Assembly (NCBI RefSeq): GCF_900091455.1 | Contig: NZ_LT607412.1 | Location: forward strand, 6,572,001 to 6,636,000 | Direction: 5' to 3' | Source: Micromonospora coriariae | GTDB taxonomy: Bacteria; Actinomycetota; Actinomycetes; Mycobacteriales; Micromonosporaceae | Length of the DNA stretch: 64,000 nucleotides | In this document: piece after piece, positions 1 to 7,343 of the stretch | Layout of the letters: each line of letters opens with the position of its first letter | Position numbering within the stretch: the first letter of the stretch is position 1 | Program-made: the position numbers and the translations under genes | Notes under the pieces: model-generated | Told to the model about the DNA's origin: nothing | Databases searched by the model: none | What the model saw: only the letters and a program-made list of their open reading frames with translations

Positions 1-2
1 GG

Positions 3-788
3 CGCGCTCCCGGTCCAGTTCGGCATGGCCGCCGTCGAGCGCCGCGAGGGCCGCGCAGCAACCCGGCCACCTACAGCGGGCTGCTCGACCCGATCCGCGC
101 CGCCTTCGCCAAGGCCAACGGGGTCAAGGCTGCGCTTTTCAGCGCCAACTCCGACGGTGCCTGCCCGGCCTGCAAGGGGATCGGGCTGATCTACACGGAC
201 CTGGCGATGATGGCCGGCGTGGCGAGCGTCTGCGAGCGGTGCGAGGGCCGGCGGTTCACCGACGAGGTGCTCACGTACACGTTGCGCGGCAAGAACATCA
301 GCGAGGTGCTCGCGATGTCGGTCACCGAGGCGCACGCGTTCTTTCCCAGCGGGTCGGCGCACCTCATCCTCGGCCGGCTTGTGGACGTCGGGCTGGGCTA
401 CCTCAGCCTCGGCCAGCCGCTGACCACCCTCTCCGGCGGGGAGCGGCAACGGCTCAAGCTCGCCATCCACCTGGCGGAGAAGACCAGCACGTACGTGCTG
501 GACGAGCCGACGACCGGGCTGCACCTGGCCGACGTGGACCAGCTGCTGGCCCTGCTGGACCGGATGGTCGACGCCGGCAACACGGTGATCGTCATCGAGC
601 ACCACCAGGCCGTCATGGCGCACGCGGACTGGCTCATCGACCTGGGACCGGGCGCCGGGCACGATGGCGGACGCATCGTCTTCACCGGCACGCCGGCCGA
701 ACTGGTCGCCCGGGGCGACACGCTCACCGCCGACCACCTACGCAAGTACGCGTGGCCGGTCGGGGGGCGTGACGGTCGGCGGGCTTGA
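3..788 (+). CDS. UvrA-like ABC ATPase, 3' part of gene
   Basis: Partial gene cut by the left edge of the window. The visible part carries the SNPATYSGLLDPIR segment, the zinc-ligand pairs CPACKG and CERCEG, the ABC signature LSGGERQRLKLA, Walker B VLDEPTTGLH and the switch histidine in VIVIEHH. Together these identify the C-terminal half of a UvrA-type ATPase. The length and style resemble the shorter UvrA paralogues associated with drug resistance or daunorubicin-type DNA protection rather than full UvrA. Without the N-terminus the two cannot be separated. The first 45 or so bases do not read as UvrA in this frame, which suggests a local frameshift or an assembly edge. Confidence 0.85.
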   Translation, partial: RAPGPVRHGRRRAPRGPRSNPATYSGLLDPIRAAFAKANGVKAALFSANSDGACPACKGIGLIYTDLAMMAGVASVCERCEGRRFTDEVLTYTLRGKNISEVLAMSVTEAHAFFPSGSAHLILGRLVDVGLGYLSLGQPLTTLSGGERQRLKLAIHLAEKTSTYVLDEPTTGLHLADVDQLLALLDRMVDAGNTVIVIEHHQAVMAHADWLIDLGPGAGHDGGRIVFTGTPAELVARGDTLTADHLRKYAWPVGGRDGRRA

Positions 789-796
789 CAGTGTGA

Positions 797-1219
797 TCAG
801 GCGATGCGGCGCAGCCAGCGCCGTTGCCACGGGGTCTCCACCGCCTTCGGGTGGTAGCCCGCCCGTACCCACGGCACCGCGCGGTCGGCCGGCAGGCCGT
901 CGAGGATTGCCAGCGCGGCCAACGCCGTACCGGTGCGCCCCACCCCACCCCGGCAGGCCACCTCCACCCGCTCACCGTCGTGCGCCCGGCGCAGCGTCGC
1001 TCGCAAAGCGTCGAGCGCATCCGCCCGATCGAGCGGTACCCAGAAGTCGGGCCACCGGATCCGCCGGTGCGGGCACGCCGGTTCCGGGCCGGGGGCCAGC
1101 AACAGGGCGAAGTCGGCGGGTGAGGCGACCTCGGCGGCGATGCGCCGTCCGCGCACCGCGACCCCGCTGGGCAGTACGAGGACGCCTGACTGCTCCGACC
1201 AGGGCTGAGCGAGAGTCAC
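797..1219 (-). CDS. small protein-tyrosine/dual-specificity phosphatase
   Basis: A 140-residue cytosolic protein. The P-loop of cysteine phosphatases is visible as CRGGVGRTG, with Cys89 and Arg95 (CX5R), followed by a helix rich in alanine. The family hydrolyses phosphotyrosine or other phosphomonoesters through a phosphocysteine intermediate; the substrate here is unknown. I chose the GTG at 1219 because the downstream sequence (TLAQPW) begins the conserved-looking part. The frame stays open far upstream without convincing coding character. It is convergent with the UvrA-like gene, with only 8 bases between the two stops. Confidence 0.75.
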   Translation of the reverse strand: MTLAQPWSEQSGVLVLPSGVAVRGRRIAAEVASPADFALLLAPGPEPACPHRRIRWPDFWVPLDRADALDALRATLRRAHDGERVEVACRGGVGRTGTALAALAILDGLPADRAVPWVRAGYHPKAVETPWQRRWLRRIA

Positions 1220-1284
1220 CCCGACATTGTGCCGGCACCGGCACCTGACCACCGTCCCCCGTCGATCACGGACGGGGTACAGAC

Positions 1285-1320
1285 AGCGCCGCCCCCGGCT
1301 GGTGGGCTGGGGGCGGCGCT
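1285..1320. terminator. GC-rich 12-bp perfect hairpin
   Basis: AGCGCCGCCCCC (1285-1296) is exactly complementary to GGGGGCGGCGCT (1309-1320) with a 12-base loop. It lies between the phosphatase start and the hydrolase stop. It has no T-run, as is common for actinobacterial intrinsic terminators. The direction of action is not clear. Confidence 0.5.
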
Positions 1321-1503
1321 GGGTGTCGGTGTGCAGGTCGCCTCTCGGCGAGTGGCGCGTCGCGGCTCCAGCCGAACGGTGTTCCGCGACGGCAATATTA
1401 GGTGAGGCCCGGGGACACTGGATCACACCGACACTGTCCACAACCCGCCGTCGGCCGGTGTCATTCCCCGCCCGTCGCCGGCGCTCGCGCCGGTCCAGAC
1501 ATG

Positions 1504-1541
1504 CCGCTGGCCGGCACCCCGGGTGGGGTGCCGGCCAGCGG
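1504..1541 (-). terminator. 17-bp perfect hairpin after the secreted hydrolase gene
   Basis: The arms 1504-1520 and 1525-1541 are perfectly complementary over 17 bases, with a 4-base loop (GGGT). The hairpin begins 16 bases past the stop of the hydrolase gene on the minus strand. Its position and stability make it the likely transcription terminator of that gene. Confidence 0.7.
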
Positions 1542-1556
1542 TCAATGTGTGGTGGG

Positions 1557-2111
1557 TCAGCTGTTCCAGTGCTGGGCGACCAGGTCGGTGGCCTGCTGCT
1601 CCCACTGGGCGTAGGCATCGGGGTAGGCCGAGACCTGCACGGTCTGCGCGGCGTCGGTCAGCGCCATGTCCTGCCACCCGTCGACCTGCTTGAGGCCCTT
1701 GAGGAACGCGGTGGTCGAGTACTCGGGGTTGGTGATCTGCTCCGGGGTGCCCCAACCACTGGAGGGGCGCTGCTGGAACAGGCCCAGCGAGTCATGGTCG
1801 TTCATGTCGCCGAGGTGGCCCAGGTTCTCCAGCTTCGACTCCTGCAGGCTGGTGGCGATCGAGATGACCGCGGCCCGCTCGGGCAGGCCGGCCTTCTTCG
1901 TCGCGGCGATGATCGCCTTGACGTTCGCGGTCTGCTCGTCGTTCAGGTCGATGTGCGACTGCGCGCCCTGCACCTTGGCCACCGCCACGGCGGCCGGCTT
2001 GCCGTCCACGACGGGGGTCGCGGCGTGTGCGGCGATCGGACCGGCGAACACACCACCGGCGAACGCGAGACCAGCAACAGACAGCATGCTCTTACGAATG
2101 ATCGTGTTCAT
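1557..2111 (-). CDS. secreted lysozyme-like (SLT-fold) peptidoglycan hydrolase
   Basis: A 184-residue exported protein. Residues 1-30 form a signal peptide (NTIIRKS basic start, hydrophobic core, AHA cleavage site). The mature part has the actinobacterial lytic-transglycosylase-like pattern: a glutamate in SLQESKLENLGH (Glu91), then HDSLGLFQQRPSSGWGT, and a C-terminal AYAQWEQQA segment. Related domains sit in front of NlpC/P60 in conjugation proteins and cleave glycan strands during wall growth. The ATG at 2111 has a good AAGGAG site 9 bases upstream. Two tandem SigR-type promoter motifs lie about 160 and 280 bases upstream, which suggests thiol-oxidative or envelope stress control. Catalysis is inferred from the family pattern. 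Confidence 0.75.
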   Translation of the reverse strand: MNTIIRKSMLSVAGLAFAGGVFAGPIAAHAATPVVDGKPAAVAVAKVQGAQSHIDLNDEQTANVKAIIAATKKAGLPERAAVISIATSLQESKLENLGHLGDMNDHDSLGLFQQRPSSGWGTPEQITNPEYSTTAFLKGLKQVDGWQDMALTDAAQTVQVSAYPDAYAQWEQQATDLVAQHWNS

Positions 2112-2271
2112 GAGGGGGTCAGCTCCTTCACGGGGGTAGACACCCGCGCGGCGATCCGGGGGGAAACGGCGCAGGGTGCGAGCACCTCGTCGGGCGCTTT
2201 CAACTACGGGGGAAAGTCTTTGAGGTCGGCGGCCTACGGGCGGGGGGGCTCGTGGCGCCGGGTCTGTGTGT
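2112..2271 (-). other. about 150-nt 5' leader of the hydrolase gene
   Basis: If transcription starts just downstream of the proximal GGAAT-N18-GTT element, the message has a leader of roughly 150 nt with several GC-rich stem-forming stretches. I looked for a cyclic-di-AMP (ydaO) riboswitch, which often precedes wall-hydrolase genes in actinobacteria, and did not find its conserved blocks. No other known leader RNA was recognised. Confidence 0.3.
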
Positions 2272-2297
2272 AACGACCGCCGGGCCGGGCTCATTCC
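2272..2297 (-). promoter_or_regulatory. proximal SigR-type promoter motif (GGAAT-N18-GTT)
   Basis: On the minus strand GGAAT (2297-2293) and GTT (2274-2272) are separated by exactly 18 bases. This matches the published actinobacterial SigR/SigH-type consensus for redox-stress ECF sigma factors. The surrounding GGTCGTTACACAC is repeated in the distal copy. Confidence 0.55.
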
Positions 2298-2388
2298 GGG
2301 GGTGGCCCGGGCACCCTGGCCTGACTGCCATCCCCATCCTGCGGGGGGCGGGGGGCGGGCCGGTGGTGCTGCGATCGTCAGGGTGTGT

Positions 2389-2414
2389 AACGACCCCCGG
2401 CTCGCCATGATTCC
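2389..2414 (-). promoter_or_regulatory. distal SigR-type promoter motif (GGAAT-N18-GTT)
   Basis: Second copy 117 bases upstream: GGAAT (2414-2410), 18 bases, GTT (2391-2389). The -10 side GGTCGTTACACAC is identical to the proximal copy while most of the spacer differs, so the match is not simply a recent duplication of the whole block. Confidence 0.55.
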
Positions 2415-2629
2415 GGCCCACGGATGCGCCCGGTCACAGCCCAGAAACCCCGATACCGGACATTCGACGCGCAGACCGGCCGGTCGCCGCGCCGCCAGTT
2501 CGGCTGGCTGGGGGTGATCGACTCGGTATCGCCGATATCGGGCCATCCGCAGGCGCGGGATACCCCGACATCGCCGACATCGAGTCGATCACCGTGAACG
2601 AGGCGCGTTCCCGGCGAGGTGGTCACCCG
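2415..2629. other. non-coding stretch upstream of the hydrolase promoters
   Basis: No convincing reading frame. It contains some GATAT/CGATATCG-type dyads around 2528-2545 but no assignable element. It ends at the left arm of the interrupted palindrome. Confidence 0.3.
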
Positions 2630-2651
2630 AGCGGTATACCTCAGAGGCATA
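2630..2651. repeat. left arm of a 46-bp palindrome split by the ISL3 element
   Basis: AGCGGTATACCT followed by CAGAGGCATA pairs with the right arm at 5327-5348 (20 of 22 positions complementary). Joining the flanks of the insertion gives a near-perfect 46-bp dyad with TT at its centre. Its size and AT-rich core look like a protein-binding operator rather than a terminator. The regulator is unknown. Confidence 0.7.
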
Positions 2652-2788
2652 TTTATGGGTCTTGTGTCGTGTCTGTGGGTGGTTGGGCGCGTCGTTTGTG
2701 GCGCACGCCGTTGTCCTGCCTAGGTTCTGGCTTGTCGAAGGTCAGAAGGGACTGCCCCGGGTTTGGTTGACTCGCGGGGTTGAGTGGT

Positions 2789-3652
2789 TCAGGCCGCGTG
2801 TGCGGGCTGGTTGATTGTCTCAAACTCGATGGGCGTGAGCCGGCCGAGGCGGCGTTGCCGTCGCCGGCGGTGGTAGGTCCGTTCGATCCAGGTCACGATC
2901 GCCAGGCGTAGGTCGTGGCGTGTTTGCCAGCGTTGCCGGTCCAGGACATTGCGCTGCAGCAGGGCGAAGAACGACTCCATGGCGGCGTTGTCCCCGCAGG
3001 CGCCGACGCGGCCCATCGAGCCGGTCAACCCGTTGCGGTGCAACGCTTTCACGAATTTCCTGGACCGAAATTGGCTGCCCCTGTCGGAGTGCACGATCGT
3101 CGCGGCCGGGTTCCGCAGCCGGGTGGCGTTCGACAGCGCAGCGACGGCCAACGAGGCTTTCATGCGGGTGTCGATGGAGTAGCCGACGATCCGGCCGGAG
3201 TACACGTCCTTGATCGCGCACAGGTAGAGCTTGCCCTCGGCGGTGGGGTGTTCGGTGATGTCGGTCAGCCACAGCTGGTCGGGGGCGTCGGCGGTGAAGC
3301 GGCGCTGCACCAGGTCGTCGTGCACCGGGGGTCCGGCCCGCCTGGTCAGGCCTCTGCGCTTGGCGAAGACCGACCAGATGCGCTGCTGTGAACACAGCCG
3401 CGCGACCCGGTTGGCGCCGGCGCTGATGCCGTGGGCGGGTAGTTCGTCGGCGATGAACCGGTAGCCGAACGCCGGGTCGTCGGCGTGGATGTCGAGGGCG
3501 GCGTTGATCAGGTGAGCGTCGTCGAGGTGTCGCTGCGAGACCGGCTCGGCGCGCCACGCGTAGTAGGCCTGCTTACTGAACCCCAGCACCCGGCAGGTCA
3601 CCGCGACGGGGATCCCGTCCGCGGCCAGGTCACCGACCAGCGGGTACATCAT
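2789..3652 (-). CDS. IS3-family transposase OrfB (DDE integrase)
   Basis: 287 residues. An N-terminal HTH_21-like region is followed by the integrase core. The catalytic triad is visible as D in WLTDITEH, D in HSDRGSQF and E in GDNAAMESFFALLQ. It is normally made as an OrfA-OrfB fusion by -1 frameshifting; the two frames overlap by ATGA at 3649-3652 after an A-run (CCAAAATGA). The protein is identical in the second copy at 34608-35471, which indicates recent spread and a probably active element. Confidence 0.95.
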   Translation of the reverse strand: MMYPLVGDLAADGIPVAVTCRVLGFSKQAYYAWRAEPVSQRHLDDAHLINAALDIHADDPAFGYRFIADELPAHGISAGANRVARLCSQQRIWSVFAKRRGLTRRAGPPVHDDLVQRRFTADAPDQLWLTDITEHPTAEGKLYLCAIKDVYSGRIVGYSIDTRMKASLAVAALSNATRLRNPAATIVHSDRGSQFRSRKFVKALHRNGLTGSMGRVGACGDNAAMESFFALLQRNVLDRQRWQTRHDLRLAIVTWIERTYHRRRRQRRLGRLTPIEFETINQPAHAA

Positions 3653-3942
3653 TTTGGGGAGATCTCCTTGGCGAAGTACGCCGCGGCCCGCCGCAGGATC
3701 TCGTTCTCCTGTTCCAGCACCTTGTTCCTGCGGCGCAGCTCCCGCAGCTCCGCCGACTCGCTGCTGGTGGTCCCGGGACGGATGCCGTCCTCGACGTCGG
3801 CGAGCTTGAGCCAGCGGTGCAAACAGGCCTCGGAGATCCCGAAGTCCTTCGCGATCTGGGCGATGGGGGCCTCGCCCTTACGGGCGACCGCGACGACGTC
3901 ACGGCGGAACTCCAGGGGGAACGCTTTCGGCATGACAGACAT
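3649..3942 (-). CDS. IS3-family transposase OrfA
   Basis: 97 residues. A helix-turn-helix (IAQIAKDFGISEACLHRWL) is followed by a leucine-zipper-like coiled coil (ELRELRRRNKVLEQENEIL), the standard layout for IS3 OrfA, which binds the inverted repeats. An internal ATG (MPKAF) preceded by GGAAGG is an equally good start. It differs from the second copy by one residue (Glu here, Asp there, in the HTH), caused by a single base at 3829. Confidence 0.93.
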   Translation of the reverse strand: MSVMPKAFPLEFRRDVVAVARKGEAPIAQIAKDFGISEACLHRWLKLADVEDGIRPGTTSSESAELRELRRRNKVLEQENEILRRAAAYFAKEISPK

Positions 3943-4025
3943 CCTTCCAGCGAGGAACGCATCCTCACAGGTCAGGAGTCAACCGAACCGGGGGCAGTCC
4001 CGAACTGGATGGGCGGGAGAACGGC

Positions 4026-5288
4026 GTGCGTTCTGCCAGGGTATGGGCTGTGCTGCTCGGGGTCGAGCAGGCGGTGGTGGAGGGTGTGGAGTTCGATCCG
4101 GTCGAGTCGGTGGTGGTGGCTCGGGTGCGGGTGCGTAAGGGCGCGTCGCGGCGGTGTCCGCATTGCGGGCGGCGGTGTGCGCGCTATGACGCCGGGGTGC
4201 GGCGTCGGTGGCGGACGTTGGATCTGGGTGTGGTGCGGGCGGTGGTCGAGGCGGACGCGCCGCGGGTGTCGTGTCCGGTGCATCAGGTGGTGGTCGCGGC
4301 GGTGCCCTGGGCTCGTCATGGGGCGGGGCATACGCGGGCGTTCGACGCGACGGTGGCGTGGCTGGCGGTGCACACAGCGAAGTCGGCGGTGTCGCAGGTG
4401 ATGCGGATCGGGTGGCGCACCGTCGGGGCGATCGTGGCCCGGGTGTGGGCTGACACCGGTGGCCTTGAAGACCGGTACGACGGGTTGCGTCGTATCGGCA
4501 TCGATGAGGTCAGCTACAAGAAGGGCCACCGGTATCTGACGGTGGTCGTCGATCACGACACGGGTCGGCTGGTGTGGGCGGCGCCGGGCAAGAGCGCAGC
4601 CACGTTGCAGGAGTTCTTCGACCTGCTCGGTTCTGATCGGGCCGCGAAGATCACGCACGTGTCGGCTGACGGCGCGGACTGGATCACCACGGTCGTGCGT
4701 CGCCGCTGCCCGAACGCGGTGCGCTGCGCCGATGCGTTCCACGTCGTGGCCTGGGCCACTGACGCCGTGGATCGGGTTCGCCGCCAAGCCTGGAACGAGG
4801 CCACCGGGCGTGGGGCAGGCCGTCGCGGCGTCGCTGTCGGCGCGGCCCGGCAGTTGAAGAACACCCGCTGGGCGTTGTGGAAGAACCCGCAGAACCTCAC
4901 CGACGCCCAGCACGCCAAACTCGCCTGGATCGCCAAGACCCATCCCCGCCTGCACCGGGCCTGGGCGTTGAAGGAAGGCCTACGACTGGTGTTCACCCTG
5001 GCCAAGACCAGCCCGACAGCGGCGGTCGAAGCCCTCGACCGGTGGATCGGATGGGCCCGACGCAGCCGCATCGACGTCTTCGTCGACCTGCAACGACGCG
5101 TGACGCGTCACCGCGACGCCATCGTCGCGTCCATCGAACACGGCCTGTCTAACGGCCGCATCGAGTCCGTCAACGCCAAGATCCGCCTGATCACCCGGAT
5201 GGCCTTCGGCTTCCACTCACCCGACGCCCTCATTGCCCTGGCCATGCTCAGCCTCGGCGGCCACCGACCCCAACTACCCGCAAGATGA
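4026..5288 (+). CDS. ISL3-family transposase
   Basis: 420 residues starting at GTG. The N-terminal zinc motif CPHCGRRC is followed by an HTH-like region and the ISL3 DDE core with DEVSYKKGHRY, VSADGADW, CADAFHVV and the late SNGRIESVNAKIRLI segment carrying the glutamate. The full frame is intact. The nested IS3 ends 24 bases upstream of the start, so native transcription from the left end of the element is probably disturbed, although IS3 could supply outward transcription. Confidence 0.93.
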   Translation: MRSARVWAVLLGVEQAVVEGVEFDPVESVVVARVRVRKGASRRCPHCGRRCARYDAGVRRRWRTLDLGVVRAVVEADAPRVSCPVHQVVVAAVPWARHGAGHTRAFDATVAWLAVHTAKSAVSQVMRIGWRTVGAIVARVWADTGGLEDRYDGLRRIGIDEVSYKKGHRYLTVVVDHDTGRLVWAAPGKSAATLQEFFDLLGSDRAAKITHVSADGADWITTVVRRRCPNAVRCADAFHVVAWATDAVDRVRRQAWNEATGRGAGRRGVAVGAARQLKNTRWALWKNPQNLTDAQHAKLAWIAKTHPRLHRAWALKEGLRLVFTLAKTSPTAAVEALDRWIGWARRSRIDVFVDLQRRVTRHRDAIVASIEHGLSNGRIESVNAKIRLITRMAFGFHSPDALIALAMLSLGGHRPQLPAR

Positions 5289-5326
5289 TCACCAACGACC
5301 CACTAACTCGACACAAGACCCATATT

Positions 5327-5348
5327 TATGCCTCACAGGTATACCGCT
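5327..5348. repeat. right arm of the split 46-bp palindrome
   Basis: TATGCCTCAC followed by AGGTATACCGCT is the mirror of 2630-2651. The two 22-bp arms meet at TT when the ISL3 element and one copy of the 8-bp duplication are removed, so the insertion point is the exact dyad centre. Confidence 0.7.
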
Positions 5349-5506
5349 CACCACCGCGACCGCCCGTGGGCCGAGCCGGGAACACCGCCAATGAGAAACG
5401 GACCGCGCCCAGCGACGAGGTGGGGCTGCGGCGCCCGGCGCACTATCAGGCAGCCATCCCTGCGGCCGGCCGAGGTGCTGGCGCGCCTCAGAGGCCGGTC
5501 GGGGTG

Positions 5507-6151
5507 TCAGGTGCCGAGGTAGCGCAGTACGGCGAGGATGCGGCGGCTGTAGCCGGCGACGTGCGCGAGGTCGAGCTTGTCGAAGATGGCGTTGACGTGC
5601 TTCTCCACCGCGCTCTGCGACACGTGCAGACGCTGGCCGATGGCGGCGTTCGTGTGCCCCTGGGCCATCTCGTGCAGCACGTCCCGTTCGCGCGGGGTCA
5701 GCCGACCGAACGGGTCCGGTCGGTCGGAGCCGGCGACCACCTGACGGACCACCTCCGGATCGAGCGCGGTGCCTCCGGCGGCGACGCGGTCCAGTGCGTC
5801 GAGGAAGTCGTCGACCTGGGCCACCCGGTCCTTGAGCAGGTACCCGACCCCCTCGGGACGGTCCGCGAGCAGCCGGCCGGCGTACCGTCGCTCCACGTAC
5901 TGGGAGAGCACCAGGACGCCCGTGGCGGGCCAGCGCCGGCGAATCTCCAGGGCTGCCCGCAGCCCGTCATCGGTGTGCGTGGGTGGCATCCGGACGTCGG
6001 TGACGACCACGTCGGGACGGGACCGCCCGACCGCCTCGACCAGGTCGTCGGCGGTGCCGACCGCCGCGAGCACCTCGTGGTCCTCCTCGGCGAGCAGCCG
6101 TGCCAGGCCCTCCCGGAGCAGCGTCGAATCTTCGGCGAGGACTAGCCGCAC
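5507..6151 (-). CDS. NarL/LuxR-family response regulator
   Basis: 214 residues. The receiver domain (residues 1-120) has an acidic pocket near Glu7/Asp8, the phosphoacceptor Asp52 in VVVTDVRMP, and Lys107 in YLLKDRV. The C-terminal LuxR helix-turn-helix (about 148-205) is LTPRERDVLHEMAQG with NAAIGQRLHVSQSAVEKH. The GTG start at 6151 overlaps the kinase stop by 10 bases, so the pair is translationally coupled. It is the cognate regulator of the kinase upstream; target genes are unknown. Confidence 0.92.
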   Translation of the reverse strand: MRLVLAEDSTLLREGLARLLAEEDHEVLAAVGTADDLVEAVGRSRPDVVVTDVRMPPTHTDDGLRAALEIRRRWPATGVLVLSQYVERRYAGRLLADRPEGVGYLLKDRVAQVDDFLDALDRVAAGGTALDPEVVRQVVAGSDRPDPFGRLTPRERDVLHEMAQGHTNAAIGQRLHVSQSAVEKHVNAIFDKLDLAHVAGYSRRILAVLRYLGT

Positions 6152-7305
6152 GGCAGCTCCGCCAGGACGGTGGTCGGGCCGCCGGCCGGGCTGGTCACCC
6201 GGAGGTGGCCGTCCAGTGCGGCGACCCGTCGGGTCAGCCCCGACAGGCCTCGCCCGGTGGGGTCCGCGCCGCCCACGCCGTCGTCGTGCACGCGCATCCG
6301 GACCCACCCCTCCCGTACCCCGATCTCGACCGTGACCAGGGTAGCGGCGGCGTGTTTCGCGGCGTTGGTGAGCGCTTCGCAGGCCACGAAGTACAGCACC
6401 GTCTCGATCTGCCGCTCGGGGCGGACCGGCAGCTCGCAGCGGATCCGCACCGGCACCTCGGAGCGGTGGGCGACCATGGCGAGCACCTCACCGAGGTCGC
6501 TGCTGTCCAGCGCCGACGGGTAGACCCGCCACGCCACCTCGCGCAGCTCCTCGACGGCCCGCTGCACGTCCTCGTGTGCCTGGGCGAGCAGGGCGGCGGA
6601 GCGGTCGGCGTCGCGGGCGCGTCGGGCCCTGCCGAGCAGCATGCCGAGGGCGACCAGCCGCTGCTGGAGGCCGTCGTGCAGGTCGCGTTCGATGCGCTGC
6701 CGTTCGGCGTCGACCGCGGCGATGACTCCGGCCCGGCTGCTGGTCAGCTCGCGGACCCGCTGCGTCAGCTCCGCCCGACTCCCCGGGCCGAGCAGTCTCC
6801 GGGCCAGCCGGACGTCGAGTGCGGCGACGCTGACGAGGGCCTGGACGTTGAGCAGCAGCAGCACCGCCCCGACGGCGACCTGGGCCAGTGCGTCGAGGAG
6901 GGTCAGCTCGCCGCGTACCGCCGCGCGCAGCACGATCCCGGCCAGCACCACGCCGACGCCCAGCAGGGCGTACGCCAACAGACCGAGCACACCGGGCAGC
7001 AGCCGGGCCGCGAGGTAGCCGACGCGCCGCCGGGTCGACGCGGCGTTCGGCGCGGGCAGCTCACCCGCGGCGAGCAGCCCGGTCAACCGGCGGCGTTCCA
7101 CGCGCACCAGCTGTGCGGCGTACCGTCTCGTCAGGTCGACGACCCGCCGGGCGGTCGGCGGCGCGAGCGCCGACCCGGCGAGCGCGACGGCCGCGACGGC
7201 CAGGAAGACCAGTTCGACGACGGCGGACGCGGTTCCGGCGGCGACGCCGACCGGTAACCGGAGCCCGTCCCACCGCTGGCCGGTCCGGCGCTCCCCCACC
7301 ACCAT
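6142..7305 (-). CDS. two-component sensor histidine kinase (HisKA_3 type)
   Basis: 387 residues. Membrane segments occur near 25-48, 100-128 and 137-162. The dimerisation and phosphoacceptor motif is ERDLHDGLQQRLVALG with His210, as in NarX/DesK-type kinases, followed by HATPase_c with NAAKHA (N box) and DDGVGGADP (G1). The ATG at 7305 has GGAGGG 13-8 bases upstream. It forms an operon with the downstream response regulator. No periplasmic sensor domain is evident, so the signal may be sensed in the membrane. Confidence 0.9.
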   Translation of the reverse strand: MVVGERRTGQRWDGLRLPVGVAAGTASAVVELVFLAVAAVALAGSALAPPTARRVVDLTRRYAAQLVRVERRRLTGLLAAGELPAPNAASTRRRVGYLAARLLPGVLGLLAYALLGVGVVLAGIVLRAAVRGELTLLDALAQVAVGAVLLLLNVQALVSVAALDVRLARRLLGPGSRAELTQRVRELTSSRAGVIAAVDAERQRIERDLHDGLQQRLVALGMLLGRARRARDADRSAALLAQAHEDVQRAVEELREVAWRVYPSALDSSDLGEVLAMVAHRSEVPVRIRCELPVRPERQIETVLYFVACEALTNAAKHAAATLVTVEIGVREGWVRMRVHDDGVGGADPTGRGLSGLTRRVAALDGHLRVTSPAGGPTTVLAELPCG

Positions 7306-7343
7306 CTGACGTCCCTCCGCGCCGAGCCCGCCCGGCTGCCGGT

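Larger units (their letters stand above)
2748..4001 (-). mobile_element. IS3-family insertion sequence, copy 1 (nested in ISL3)
   Basis: 1254 bp, with ends GGGACTGCCCC and GGGGCAGTCCC and inverted repeats of about 25 bp. It is flanked by 3-bp direct repeats GAA (2745-2747, 4002-4004). It encodes overlapping orfA and orfB on the minus strand. An almost identical copy of the same length lies at 34259-35512 in the opposite orientation. The ends were set by comparing the flanks of both copies. Confidence 0.93.
2657..5321 (+). mobile_element. ISL3-family insertion sequence, interrupted by an IS3 element
   Basis: The ends are GGGTCTTGTGTCG at 2657 and its exact complement ending at 5321. The match continues imperfectly to about 30 bp. 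Directly outside lie 8-bp direct repeats ATATTTAT (2649-2656 and 5322-5329), the 8-bp duplication expected of ISL3 elements. Without the nested IS3 the element is about 1.41 kb, a normal ISL3 size. The transposase frame is intact. The nested insertion lies in the leader between the left end and the transposase start. Confidence 0.92.

Noticed and set aside
2112..2271. Cyclic-di-AMP (ydaO) riboswitch in the hydrolase leader
   Set aside because: The gene type and leader length fit, but the conserved ydaO sequence blocks were not found.
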